This document shows, in pieces, positions 1 through 6,457 of a stretch of 11,253 nt of DNA. Origin of the DNA: Candidatus Aenigmatarchaeota archaeon (GTDB lineage Archaea > Aenigmatarchaeota > Aenigmatarchaeia > CG10238-14 > SCSR01); the NCBI GenBank assembly GCA_030616125.1, contig JAUWXZ010000013.1, positions 1 through 11,253 of the forward strand, written 5' to 3'. Each line of letters starts with the position of its first letter. Within the stretch, counting starts at the first letter, position 1. Made by a program: the position numbers and the translations under genes. Under the pieces are notes generated by a model. It was not told the origin of the DNA, made no database searches, and was given only the letters and a program-made list of their open reading frames with translations.

Positions 1-55
1 GAAAAATAATTAACAACCCTAGGAAAAACGATAAATATACTTTTTTATTTTTCAT
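1..55 (-). CDS. 5' end of a membrane-anchored or secreted protein (partial)
   Basis: An ATG at 53-55 on the minus strand lies 5 nt after the stop of the CarS-like gene and stays open to the window edge (18 full codons). The visible N-terminus is MKNKK followed by the hydrophobic run VYLSFFLGLLIIF, which is the pattern of a signal peptide or N-terminal membrane anchor. There is no strong Shine-Dalgarno site (only a weak TTGAT). The tight spacing suggests it continues the transcript of the two membrane-protein genes before it. The family cannot be told from 18 residues. Confidence 0.5.
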   Translation of the reverse strand, partial: MKNKKVYLSFFLGLLIIF

Positions 56-60
56 AAAAA

Positions 61-522
61 TCAATAAGGAACATTTTTTATTCCCAGTCTAAAGGCAATG
101 ATATTAGTTGCTCTGTGAATGAAAGGTGTTACAAGAAGAATTATTAGAAAATGTTCAAACTTGGGTGGTAAAATGAGACATCCGAGCAATGTGGCCCCTA
201 TGATAAAATCGAGCTGATCTAACAAAGGTGCTGAACTACCGGACTTCATTCCAACTCTTCTTTTTAGAAAACTTCCTCCTAAAGCTCCTAACCATGCTCC
301 AATTCCTAGAAAAATACCAAGCCAAAAACTTGAAACCAACAAACCGATTGCTCCACCACAAAAAATTGAAAAAAATAAACCACCAAAATTCCTTTGTGTT
401 CCAAAAATCTTAGGTGAAAGAGAAATGCCTATTCCAAATAAAGAATAAACAAGCAAAATGCCCGCATTCACAAAATAAGCTGGAATATAATAAACAAAGG
501 ATTCTAAAATAAGATTTAACAT
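61..522 (-). CDS. carS: CarS-like CDP-archaeol synthase family membrane protein (divergent)
   Basis: A 153-aa polytopic membrane protein. It resembles CDP-archaeol synthase, which transfers CMP from CTP to unsaturated archaetidic acid in archaeal phospholipid synthesis. Visible family landmarks are the N-terminal IPAYFVNA (residues 13-20), SFLKRRVG (84-91), LLDQLDF (100-106) and the C-terminal TPFIHRATNIIAFRLGIKNV (132-151). It is divergent: the usual DGRR..GdgKTwRG segment is reduced to IFGTQRNFGG (39-48), and the acidic residue I expect before SFxKRR (GDxxxSF) is replaced in GALGGSF (79-85). Enzymatic activity is therefore uncertain. The ATG start has GGAGAT just upstream, overlapping the end of the preceding gene by design (TGA, 1 nt, ATG). 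Family assignment is fairly sure from the C-terminal half; function is inferred. Confidence 0.75.
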   Translation of the reverse strand: MLNLILESFVYYIPAYFVNAGILLVYSLFGIGISLSPKIFGTQRNFGGLFFSIFCGGAIGLLVSSFWLGIFLGIGAWLGALGGSFLKRRVGMKSGSSAPLLDQLDFIIGATLLGCLILPPKFEHFLIILLVTPFIHRATNIIAFRLGIKNVPY

Positions 523-523
523 T

Positions 524-769
524 TCATCTCCTTCTGCTAAAAATTATTTTTAAACGAGAACGTACTTCGGGTAATTTAGAAACAACCCAAAACATCCAAA
601 TACCAAGAAACAATAATACAAATCCTGCTAATCTATTAATTCCCTCGATTTTTCCAAGCAAAAGAGTTATCCCGGAAAAAAATAAAAAAACTGTTATTGA
701 AACAAAACTCCATTTTCCAAAGGTTGCCCAATGATTTTCTAAACTTTTTCTTTTGCCTTTATCAGACAC
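524..769 (-). CDS. small two-helix membrane protein, function unknown
   Basis: An 81-aa protein starting at GTG (767-769) with AGGGGA upstream as ribosome binding site. The first 19 residues are polar and basic. Two hydrophobic segments follow at about 20-38 and 46-64, and the end is strongly basic (KIIFSRRR). Both tails are positively charged, so a hairpin with its ends in the cytoplasm is likely. Its TGA is followed after one base by the ATG of the CarS-like gene, so the two are probably translated together. It starts 62 nt after uS14, in a gap with a T-run, so it may form a separate transcription unit. I do not recognise a family. Confidence 0.7.
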   Translation of the reverse strand: MSDKGKRKSLENHWATFGKWSFVSITVFLFFSGITLLLGKIEGINRLAGFVLLFLGIWMFWVVSKLPEVRSRLKIIFSRRR

Positions 770-801
770 TAAGTTCCCCTTTTAAATTTGGTTTTGACAA
801 G

Positions 802-807
802 AAAAAA
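802..807 (-). terminator. T-run downstream of uS14 (possible terminator)
   Basis: On the minus strand AACTTTTTTC lies about 25 nt after the uS14 stop. Archaeal termination can use such U-runs without a hairpin. It may close the ribosomal operon before the two membrane-protein genes. AT-rich sequence makes chance runs common. Confidence 0.3.
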
Positions 808-831
808 GTTTAATAATAGTTGTAAAATTAG

Positions 832-969
832 CTAATATTTTTTAAATCCAACCTTTTTTGCTTCCTCTCTCCAACATTTTCTGCAGTAAAATAGACCATA
901 TTTTCTAATTACTCCATTATGGCTTCCACATGCCCTGCATACTTTTGTTCCTTTTCCATATTTTTTCAT
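832..969 (-). CDS. rps14: small ribosomal subunit protein uS14 (zinc-binding type)
   Basis: A 45-aa protein that binds the 30S head near 16S rRNA helices. Two CxxC pairs (C11/C14 and C29/C32) make the zinc ribbon, followed by the family's RE.....GFKKY ending ([13 protein letters not shown]). Length is slightly below the usual 50-60 aa of archaeal uS14. The ATG directly follows the TAG of a 48-codon ORF in the same frame, which leaves no room for a longer start. GGAGAC lies 13 nt upstream inside that ORF, a rather long spacing, so translation may depend on ribosomes finishing the upstream ORF. In most archaea uS8 follows next; here a gap and unrelated membrane genes follow. Confidence 0.95.
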   Translation of the reverse strand: MKKYGKGTKVCRACGSHNGVIRKYGLFYCRKCWREEAKKVGFKKY

Positions 970-1116
970 CTAAACGCCCATGTCTCCTAAACAAAGTACA
1001 ATTTCTTCGGAGTCTAACTCATCGATTCGTTCAAAAACTCTAGAATAAACACCAATAGTATCATCTTCTATTTCAGCTTTTTTCAAAATTATTCCGTTCA
1101 ATTTTGCCAGTTCCAT
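970..1116 (-). CDS. 48-aa acidic small ORF between uL5 and uS14, unknown
   Basis: The ORF starts at ATG (1114-1116), 4 nt after the uL5 TAA, and ends at TAG (970-972), which abuts the uS14 ATG in the same frame. The product begins MELAKLNGIILKKAEIED and contains the stretch RVFERIDELDSEEIVLCLGD. It is acidic, likely alpha/beta, with no membrane segment. It fills the only sizeable space between two operon genes exactly, and 48 open codons are moderately unlikely by chance in such AT-rich DNA. AAGGTTGA before the start is a weak ribosome site, so translational coupling to uL5 is likely. I know of no archaeal ribosomal protein with this sequence. It could also be an N-terminal extension of uS14 cut off by a TAG. 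Confidence 0.6.
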   Translation of the reverse strand: MELAKLNGIILKKAEIEDDTIGVYSRVFERIDELDSEEIVLCLGDMGV

Positions 1117-1120
1117 TTGT

Positions 1121-1624
1121 TTATTCAACCTTAACACCAAATTTTTCTTTTACCCAATTTATTGCTTCATCTTTATTAATCTTGTGTTTTGAAGGGATTT
1201 TTCTTTTTTGGACTTTCCTCCTTTTGATTCTGTATCCAGATCTTTCTAAAGCAACAGAAACATCCAGACCCAACATCCCCACTTCATGTAAGTACTTTAT
1301 CCCGGGCAACTCAATGTATTCTTTTATCCCAATGTTAAAATTACCTCGGGAATCAAATTGTGAGGGTTTTAATTCATTTTCTAAAGATTGAAAAACTAAT
1401 CTAAGGAATTCTTCTGCTTTCTTTTTTCTCAAAGTAACTTTTACTCCCATTGGCTTTCCTTTTATCACTCCAAACGTACTTCTTTTTCTTGAAAGTGTAA
1501 CCAAAGGATTTCTTCCTGTTAAATTTTCTAAGAGTTTTTTCGCTTTTTCTATTTTTGGTAAATCATTTCCACAGCCAATGTTTAAAGTAACTTTTTCTAT
1601 CTTTATTTCACGCAGCGGGTTCAT
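1121..1624 (-). CDS. rpl5: large ribosomal subunit protein uL5
   Basis: A 167-aa uL5 of the 50S central protuberance; it binds 5S rRNA and contacts the 30S head. Recognisable parts are the start NPLREIKIEKVTLNIGCG, the GRNPLVTLSRKR segment near residues 37-48, and the GNFNIGIKEYIELPGIKY motif near 94-111. Length is typical of archaeal uL5. The ATG overlaps the eS4 stop as ATGA, which indicates translational coupling. The usual archaeal order eS4-uL5-uS14 is kept, apart from the small ORF between uL5 and uS14. Confidence 0.97.
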   Translation of the reverse strand: MNPLREIKIEKVTLNIGCGNDLPKIEKAKKLLENLTGRNPLVTLSRKRSTFGVIKGKPMGVKVTLRKKKAEEFLRLVFQSLENELKPSQFDSRGNFNIGIKEYIELPGIKYLHEVGMLGLDVSVALERSGYRIKRRKVQKRKIPSKHKINKDEAINWVKEKFGVKVE

Positions 1625-2301
1625 CTACTCACACTTATTAACGGTTTATCTTCACCTATAATCGCAAGTTGATCTTTTCTTAGTTCAAAAATGGATCTGT
1701 CTATTTCGCAAATTGTTTTTTTAGCTTCTATACTTTTTATTTTTCCTGTTTTGCCAGAATTCTTTCCTTTTATAACAATTACAAGATTGTTTGGCTCATA
1801 TTTTACATGTTTAACAATTTTATTAGGAAGTTCAATTAAAATTGAGTCACCATTTTTGTAGATATCCTTTTCTACTAACAAATTTCTTCCATCATGTAGA
1901 TTTAATTGTAATTTTCCTTTCTTAAGGATGGTCTTATTATTTATTTTACAAATTTTTAGATTTGATTCTTTTTCTGGAATTCCCATCAGTTCAAGACCTT
2001 TTGCTGTTGGAACAAGTCTATAAAATTTTTTAGTTTTTGGTATGGTAATTGAATCAAATAATCCAACAGGGTAAGCATGGTCTTTTCTTATTTTTCCGTC
2101 TACTAAAATTTCACCTCTGTTTATAATTGTTCTGGCTTCTTTCCCAGGGTCAGCCAGCTTCAATATATCTCTTAAAACAATCTGCCAAGGAATTGACTCA
2201 AATTTTTTATGTGGTCCTGGTCTAGGAGCAACTACAAATTTTGCTTGCTTTTTAGGCACTTTCCAAAATTTTGGAGCCAGTAATCTCTTAATTTTAGACA
2301 T
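1621..2301 (-). CDS. rps4e: small ribosomal subunit protein eS4
   Basis: A 226-aa archaeal/eukaryotic-type protein, absent from bacteria. The N-terminal part (KIKRLLAPKFWKVPKK...WVVAPRPGPHK-like) is typical. An S4-like RNA-binding domain lies at about 42-85 (EARTIINRGEILVDGKIR), and a KOW motif at about 176-192 (VIKGKNSGKTGKIKS). It is slightly shorter than common archaeal homologues, mostly at the C-terminus. Its ATG lies inside the end of uL24 (8-nt overlap). GGAAAGGTAAT before the start serves as ribosome binding site. It stands in the standard place between uL24 and uL5. Confidence 0.97.
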   Translation of the reverse strand: MSKIKRLLAPKFWKVPKKQAKFVVAPRPGPHKKFESIPWQIVLRDILKLADPGKEARTIINRGEILVDGKIRKDHAYPVGLFDSITIPKTKKFYRLVPTAKGLELMGIPEKESNLKICKINNKTILKKGKLQLNLHDGRNLLVEKDIYKNGDSILIELPNKIVKHVKYEPNNLVIVIKGKNSGKTGKIKSIEAKKTICEIDRSIFELRKDQLAIIGEDKPLISVSR

Positions 2302-2683
2302 TTTTTATTACCTTTCCTTTCATTTTTCTTTCCAAAACCTTAATTCTTTTTTTGTCAGTTAAATTTAACTTCAAAATTTTTAAATTTGAAGGATCAATTG
2401 CTTTAAGTCTTGTTGTTCCATCAGTTCTTTTAACTTTTATTCCATCTATGTAAACTTTATATTCTTTCAAATCTACCTTTGAAATTTTTCCTGTTTTGCC
2501 GATAAATTTTCCTCTCATTATTTCCACTTCATCATCTTTCCTTAAAGGAAAACTTCTAGTTTTGTATTTTTCTATTAGTTCCTTTGACAGATGTGCAGAC
2601 ATGAATTTTCTTCTTAGATGTAGAGGGGCTGTGAACAAAAATTTTCTTTGTTTTTTTGGTTTTTTTGATATCGGTCTTTTCAT
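2294..2683 (-). CDS. rpl24: large ribosomal subunit protein uL24
   Basis: A 129-aa protein that initiates large-subunit assembly at the 5' end of 23S rRNA and sits near the exit tunnel. The archaeal N-terminal region shows KQRKFLFTAPLHLRRKFMSA (residues 11-30). The KOW motif at about 51-77 reads DEVEIMRGKFIGKTGKISKV. The basic tail (KRIKVLERKMKGKVIKN) is long. The ATG directly follows the TAA of uL14 with no gap, so its translation is presumably coupled to that gene. Confidence 0.97.
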   Translation of the reverse strand: MKRPISKKPKKQRKFLFTAPLHLRRKFMSAHLSKELIEKYKTRSFPLRKDDEVEIMRGKFIGKTGKISKVDLKEYKVYIDGIKVKRTDGTTRLKAIDPSNLKILKLNLTDKKRIKVLERKMKGKVIKNV

Positions 2684-3082
2684 TTAAACCACTATACTTG
2701 CAATTTTCCCTAAAACTGAAAATCTTTCTACTGCTTCTTTTGCAACTGGGCCCTTAATTTTAGTACCCTTTGGTTCCCCATTCTCATCAGTCAGAACAGC
2801 AGCATTATCCTCAAAAGAAACTCGTAATCCGTCCAATCTTCTGTATTCGGCCTTTTGTCTTATTATAACTGCATTAGCGATTTGCTTTCTAATTTTTACA
2901 TCACCTTGTTTTACTGAAACCTTAATCATATCTGCCACTCCTGCTTTTGGGTATCTTCTTTTCTTTCCTTTGTAACCAAAAACTGAAATTATTTTTAAAA
3001 CTTTTGCCCCTGAGTTATCTGGGCAGATTAAATAGCTACCTACATTTAACGCTTTTGTTATTCTTGCTTTAACTGCTTTCAT
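2684..3082 (-). CDS. rpl14: large ribosomal subunit protein uL14
   Basis: A 132-aa protein at the 30S-50S interface (intersubunit bridge). The family core is clear: LICPDNSGAKVLKIISVFGY, the GKKRRYPKAGVADMIKVSVK segment, then VIIRQKAEYRRLDGLRVSFE and the DNAAVLTDENGEPKGTKIKG motif near residues 92-111. Length is the archaeal norm. It is the only mid-operon gene preceded by a gap of 69 nt, with TATA-like elements and a GTGAG ribosome site 5 nt before ATG. It may therefore head a second transcript covering uL14 to uS14. Confidence 0.97.
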   Translation of the reverse strand: MKAVKARITKALNVGSYLICPDNSGAKVLKIISVFGYKGKKRRYPKAGVADMIKVSVKQGDVKIRKQIANAVIIRQKAEYRRLDGLRVSFEDNAAVLTDENGEPKGTKIKGPVAKEAVERFSVLGKIASIVV

Positions 3083-3151
3083 TCAGCTCACTCTTTTAAA
3101 TACTAATTTGGAATTTTTAAATAGAATAGTTTTTAATAAACTTTAAATAGA
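3083..3151 (-). promoter_or_regulatory. possible internal promoter before uL14
   Basis: The 69-nt gap between uS17 and uL14 holds three TTTAAA-centred AT boxes on the minus strand (about 3096-3101, 3116-3124 and 3142-3148). The middle one is spaced so that transcription would begin about 10-15 nt before the uL14 start, just ahead of its GTGAG ribosome site. Most other gaps in this operon are near zero, which makes this one stand out. TATA-like boxes are common in AT-rich DNA. Confidence 0.45.
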
Positions 3152-3496
3152 TTAAGTTAGTTTCTCTATGATAACAAAGGCCTTGGTTTTGCTTAATTTT
3201 CTACACTCAGCAATTTTTACTTTATCACCCTCTTTTGCATTAATACAATCTGGATTATGAACAGCGATTCTGCTTCTTTTTTTCTCATATCTTTCATATT
3301 TTGGCAAATAGTGCAAATATTCTCTTTCTACTATTGCTGTCCTGGGGGCTTTAGCTGAAATAACTTTCGCTTCTAAAACCTTCCCCCTAAGGCTAATAGA
3401 GCCATGCCATGGGCATAAAACATCTTGACAGACTTTTTTTGGTGGCTTAGCAACAATTCCTATATTTCTAACTTTTTGTTTGACTATGTTTACCAC
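3152..3496 (-). CDS. rps17: small ribosomal subunit protein uS17
   Basis: A 114-aa archaeal-type uS17, a primary 16S rRNA-binding protein. It shows the archaeal CQDVLCPWHGSISLRGKVLE segment (residues 23-42) and the highly conserved AIVEREYLHYLPKYERYEKK, RSRIAVHNPDCINAKEGD and KIAECRKLSKTKAFVIIEK stretches. The start is GTG, inside the last codons of the Rpp29 gene (overlap GTGGTAA), with only a weak ribosome site, so coupled translation is likely. The order Rpp29-uS17-uL14 is the usual archaeal one. Confidence 0.97.
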   Translation of the reverse strand: MVNIVKQKVRNIGIVAKPPKKVCQDVLCPWHGSISLRGKVLEAKVISAKAPRTAIVEREYLHYLPKYERYEKKRSRIAVHNPDCINAKEGDKVKIAECRKLSKTKAFVIIEKLT

Positions 3497-3771
3497 CTTG
3501 GAAATTTCTTCTTTATTCTATCTTCCGGTCTTCCTATTAACATTTTGCCCTCAACTTCAACTTTTGTTTTATTTGGCAGAGTAAATATAAATATTGTGTT
3601 AGTTTTTGGTATAATTTTTTCTCCTTTTTTGGTTTCAACTTTTATTGTATTGTAGGTTTCGTCTATTACTCTCCCCTTTAAACCTTTTTGAGTCGAATCA
3701 GTACTTTTACTTATTTTAACTGACAGACCGCAAAGTTCATGTTTTACTATGTTTTGGGGGGTTATGGGCAT
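3490..3771 (-). CDS. rnp1: RNase P protein component 1 (Rpp29/Pop4)
   Basis: A 93-aa subunit of RNase P, the ribonucleoprotein that removes 5' leaders from pre-tRNAs; with Rpp21 it helps the specificity domain. Family signs are ITPQNIVKHELCGLSVKI at the N-terminus, GLKGRVIDETYNTIKVETKK (30-49), the P-K-...-F-F-LP strand pattern, and the C-terminal MLIGRPEDRIKKKF (77-90). The core is a Sm-like beta barrel. Its position between aIF1 and uS17 is standard in archaea. The ATG is preceded by no clear ribosome binding site. It presumably acts on the tRNA-Gly transcript in this window, among others. Confidence 0.95.
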   Translation of the reverse strand: MPITPQNIVKHELCGLSVKISKSTDSTQKGLKGRVIDETYNTIKVETKKGEKIIPKTNTIFIFTLPNKTKVEVEGKMLIGRPEDRIKKKFPRW

Positions 3772-3791
3772 ATACTGAATTTTATGCTGGA

Positions 3792-4091
3792 TTAACTTAA
3801 TTCTATTTGTTCTTCATTATAGCCAAGTTTTACAAGTATTTCTCTTAGTTTTTCTTTATGATTCCCCTGCAGTTCAATTCGATTGTTTTTGAAAGTTCCA
3901 CCACAGGCAAGTTTTTGTTTAAGCTGAGATGCGAGTTCCTTTGCATTATTTGTTATTCCCTCTATGATTGTTGTTAGTTTTCCGAATCTTCTTTTTTCGA
4001 CGGAAATTCTTATTTTCTGCGCTTCCCTTTCTATCGTTTTGCAAATACAGATATCCGAAGGCAAACCACATTTGGGACAAACTTCAGGCAT
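3792..4091 (-). CDS. translation initiation factor aIF1 (SUI1 family)
   Basis: A 99-aa SUI1-domain protein that promotes scanning-like start-site selection and fidelity on the 30S subunit. A short N-terminal cysteine cluster (C5, C8, C15, C17; CPKCGLPSDICICKT) could bind zinc. The SUI1 core follows with KRRFGKLTTIIEGI (33-46) and the ACGGTFKNNRIELQGNH motif (62-78). The ATG lies 3 nt after the uL29 stop, and AGAGGTAAAG at the uL29 end is its ribosome site. Location between uL29 and Rpp29 matches other archaeal operons. Confidence 0.95.
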   Translation of the reverse strand: MPEVCPKCGLPSDICICKTIEREAQKIRISVEKRRFGKLTTIIEGITNNAKELASQLKQKLACGGTFKNNRIELQGNHKEKLREILVKLGYNEEQIELS

Positions 4092-4094
4092 TTT

Positions 4095-4298
4095 TTATTC
4101 TTTACCTCTTTCTTTTTTAACAGTCAAAATTCGAGCAATTGTTCTTCTTAGCTCTTTAATTTTTCCAGGATTTTTTATCGGTCGACCCATTTTAACGTTT
4201 CCAGATTCTTTCATTAATTCCAGTCTCAGTTCAGAAAGTTTTTTATTTAGTTCCTCAGACTTCATTCCTTTTATTTGTTTAATTTTTAATATTGCCAT
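4095..4298 (-). CDS. rpl29: large ribosomal subunit protein uL29
   Basis: A 67-aa two-helix protein beside the peptide exit tunnel. The sequence MKSEELNKKLSELRLELMKE (residues 12-31) and the second helix NPGKIKELRRTIARILTVKK (43-62) match the family, with length typical. AGGATAAAG before the ATG is the ribosome site. A 70-nt gap separates it from uS3, unlike the close packing elsewhere. The gap holds a T-run (CAATTTTTTGG) but no convincing gene. Confidence 0.95.
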   Translation of the reverse strand: MAILKIKQIKGMKSEELNKKLSELRLELMKESGNVKMGRPIKNPGKIKELRRTIARILTVKKERGKE

Positions 4299-4368
4299 TC
4301 TTTATCCTATCTTAAAATTTACTACCCAAAAAATTGTACTAATGTTAAGAATAAACTCCAATTTAGTT

Positions 4369-4998
4369 CTAAATAGACCCTTCAACTGACATTTCCTCCT
4401 TTTTTTTTATTTCCTTTTTATATATAAATTCTTTTATTCCCTCTTTCATTATCCTTATCTGAACACCAATAACCCCAGCCTTGACTAACGCCTGAGCGTA
4501 ACCTTTCTCAACAAGCTTATCAGCATAGTCCCCAGAATGGGCAACAAATCCCTGTCTGAATTTTTGAAATCTTGACCTTTGAGAACCGGTAAGTTTCCCA
4601 CCAATTTTAATTTCTATTCCTGTTGCCCCTGCTTCTATTACTCTTTGTAAATAATAATTTGCAACTTTTTTAAAATTGGTTCCTTTCTCCAAGGCTCGAG
4701 CAACTCTTCTAGAAACTATCTGAGCGTCCAATAAAGGATTTTCAACTTCTTTCACATCCAACAAAGGATTTTCAAACCCAAATTTTTCTTTTATCTCCTC
4801 TGTTAATTCGAAAATTCTTTTTCCAGACCTCCCAACAACCAAACCGGGTTTATTAGCGTAAATTAATATTCTTGTTCCAAGTGGAGTACGAGAAATTTCT
4901 GTATGAGAATAACCTGCCTTTTCAAATTTTTTTGCCAGAAAATTCTCTACATTAGACCTCTTTATTCCCTCCTTCACAAAAACTCTTTCTATTACCAT
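4369..4998 (-). CDS. rps3: small ribosomal subunit protein uS3
   Basis: A 209-aa protein at the mRNA entry site of the 30S head. The N-terminal KH domain has its GxxG loop at G56-G59 (VVGRSGKRI). ENPLLDVKEVENPLLDAQIV (75-94) is the archaeal form of the linking segment. The C-terminal domain shows the conserved GATGIEIKIGGKLTGSQRSR (124-143) and the VIGVQIRIM strand. The ATG overlaps the uL22 stop by one base (TAATG), with GGAAGAGAGAT upstream as ribosome site. It ends with a lysine-rich, slightly degenerate tail. Confidence 0.97.
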   Translation of the reverse strand: MVIERVFVKEGIKRSNVENFLAKKFEKAGYSHTEISRTPLGTRILIYANKPGLVVGRSGKRIFELTEEIKEKFGFENPLLDVKEVENPLLDAQIVSRRVARALEKGTNFKKVANYYLQRVIEAGATGIEIKIGGKLTGSQRSRFQKFRQGFVAHSGDYADKLVEKGYAQALVKAGVIGVQIRIMKEGIKEFIYKKEIKKKEEMSVEGSI

Positions 4999-5351
4999 TA
5001 TCTCTCTTCCAAAATTATTTCTAAATTTGTTTGTTTTGATTTTCTTCCTCTAAATTTTGACCTAGATTTCGGTGTAATTAACTTAGAACCTTTATTGACT
5101 TTGGGGAGTATAAAAAGTTTTTCTAAATTCAAGTTTTTTGACCTAGCATTTGCCTCGGTACTTTTAAGAACTTCTAAGATTTTTTTGCATGCACTGGTAT
5201 AATATTTTCCTTTCAAACTTCTTTTCTCTTCTATCAAATCTTCTAAAAGTTTTTTTCCTTTAGCTAAGCTCATATTTTTAATTGATCTGCAAACAATTAA
5301 GGAACTTTTAAAAGAGATCCCTGCATTTTCAATTTTCGCAATAGCTTGCAT
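4998..5351 (-). CDS. rpl22: large ribosomal subunit protein uL22 (shortened)
   Basis: A 117-aa uL22, whose globular part sits at the exit-tunnel opening and whose hairpin reaches into the tunnel. Signs are KSSLIVCRSIKNMSLAKGKK (residues 15-34), the helix KKILEVLKSTEANARSKNL (56-74), and the C-terminal LEIILEE. Archaeal homologues I know are near 150 aa and carry a VPFRR...GHRRG...GWDAGRYP loop. Here that loop is reduced to SLKGKYYTSA, which gives a bacterial-like length. AGTGATAT before the ATG is the ribosome site. Confidence 0.92.
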   Translation of the reverse strand: MQAIAKIENAGISFKSSLIVCRSIKNMSLAKGKKLLEDLIEEKRSLKGKYYTSACKKILEVLKSTEANARSKNLNLEKLFILPKVNKGSKLITPKSRSKFRGRKSKQTNLEIILEER

Positions 5352-5366
5352 TATATCACTATAGAA

Positions 5367-5750
5367 TTATTTAACAGCAAAGTGTTTCGATCCACGACTA
5401 GCACCCACCCCAGGAGCTGAATGTTTAACTTTTTTTCTTGTTAGAGCAAATTCTCCCAAACGTCTTCCTATCATTTCCGGAGTAATAAAAACAGAAACCC
5501 ACTCTCTTCCATTAAAAACCCCAAGTCTAGTTCCAACTATCTCTGGCAAAATAACAATCTCTCTGCAGTGAGTCTTATGAAATTTTTCTGGATTTTTTCT
5601 TATCCGCTCCAAAAGTTTTTTCTGTTGTTCGGTCATGCCTTTTTTTAATGTACGTCTAGTTCTTGAACCAACTAATCTAGAAAATTCTTCTATACTCATT
5701 TTTTTCAACTCATCCAAGTTGCGTCCGTACAAATGAAACTCTTTTGGCAT
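5367..5750 (-). CDS. rps19: small ribosomal subunit protein uS19
   Basis: A 127-aa protein of the 30S head that contacts uS13 and the A-site finger bridge. Family motifs are EEFSRLVGSRTRRTLKKGMT (residues 21-40), KTHCREIVILPEIVGTRLGV (59-78), FITPEMIGRRLGEFALTRK (88-106), and the C-terminal VKHSAPGVGASRGSKHFAVK. Length is normal for the archaeal form. The ATG lies 2 nt after the uL2 stop with AAAGGTAGAT upstream. Confidence 0.97.
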   Translation of the reverse strand: MPKEFHLYGRNLDELKKMSIEEFSRLVGSRTRRTLKKGMTEQQKKLLERIRKNPEKFHKTHCREIVILPEIVGTRLGVFNGREWVSVFITPEMIGRRLGEFALTRKKVKHSAPGVGASRGSKHFAVK

Positions 5751-5752
5751 TT

Positions 5753-6457
5753 TTATCTACCTTTCTTTTTACCAACTCTTTTTGCTGCTATACTACCAAC
5801 TTTTGCTCCAGGTGGTGCATTACGGCTTACCGTTTTTGAGGGTCTTGGTCTTTTACTGCTTCCTCCATATGGATGATCCACTGCACCCATAGCAACTCCT
5901 GCTGATCTTGGAAACAATTTGCCACGAGCAGACAAAGCATGATATTCTTTTCCAGCTTTTACCCATGGTTTTTCTAGTCTACCGCCACCTGCTGGTATTC
6001 CTATACTTGCTCTACAGTTAGCATTCAACTCTACAATTTTTCCAGAAGAAAATTGGACTGTAATTTTATTTTTAGTTCTCCCTAAAACCGTAGCAAAACT
6101 TCCTGAGCTGCGACAAAACTTAGGGCCTGAGCCTAGAAAAGTTTCTATTCCAAATATTTTTGTACCTTCTGGAATTTTTGATAAAGGTAAAACATTCCCT
6201 ACAGCAACTTGATCATCATAGGTAACCAAATCCTCAACACTTAAACCTTCTGGAGCTATGTGTAGAATTTTTTTTCCTTCTTGAGTTTTAATTATTGCTA
6301 GGGGGGCAGACCTTCCTGGATCATGGACTATATCAACAACTTTACCGGTAATTTTACTAGGAGGAAAATATTCAACTCTACCAAAATATCTGTGTGATGG
6401 GGCCCTGTATCTAGGTCCACCTTTTCCTCTTGCTCTTGGAATTATTCTCTTACCCAT
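5753..6457 (-). CDS. rpl2: large ribosomal subunit protein uL2
   Basis: A 234-aa protein needed for subunit association and peptidyl-transferase activity. It shows the archaeal GKGGPRYRAPSHR N-terminus, DIVHDPGRSAPLAII (about 43-57), the RASIGIPAGGGRLEKPWVKA region and the conserved AMGAVDHPYGGSSKRPRPSK stretch, followed by SRNAPPGAKVGSIAAKR. I chose the ATG at 6455-6457 because archaeal uL2 begins MGKR and because GGTG lies 6 nt before it. A TTG or GTG a few codons upstream would only add MVQN. The ATG overlaps the end of the preceding 47-codon ORF by 8 nt. Confidence 0.97.
   Translation of the reverse strand: MGKRIIPRARGKGGPRYRAPSHRYFGRVEYFPPSKITGKVVDIVHDPGRSAPLAIIKTQEGKKILHIAPEGLSVEDLVTYDDQVAVGNVLPLSKIPEGTKIFGIETFLGSGPKFCRSSGSFATVLGRTKNKITVQFSSGKIVELNANCRASIGIPAGGGRLEKPWVKAGKEYHALSARGKLFPRSAGVAMGAVDHPYGGSSKRPRPSKTVSRNAPPGAKVGSIAAKRVGKKKGR

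Noticed and set aside
4299..4368. TTG-started 19-codon ORF in the uS3-uL29 gap
   Set aside because: It is too short, has no ribosome site and uses a TTG start; a leader or spacer explains the gap as well.
4740..4792. Near-duplicate ENPLLD segment in uS3 (repeated DNA AAAGGATTTTCAA)
   Set aside because: Archaeal uS3 normally has two ENP-type segments here, so this is a conserved protein feature and not a recent duplication.
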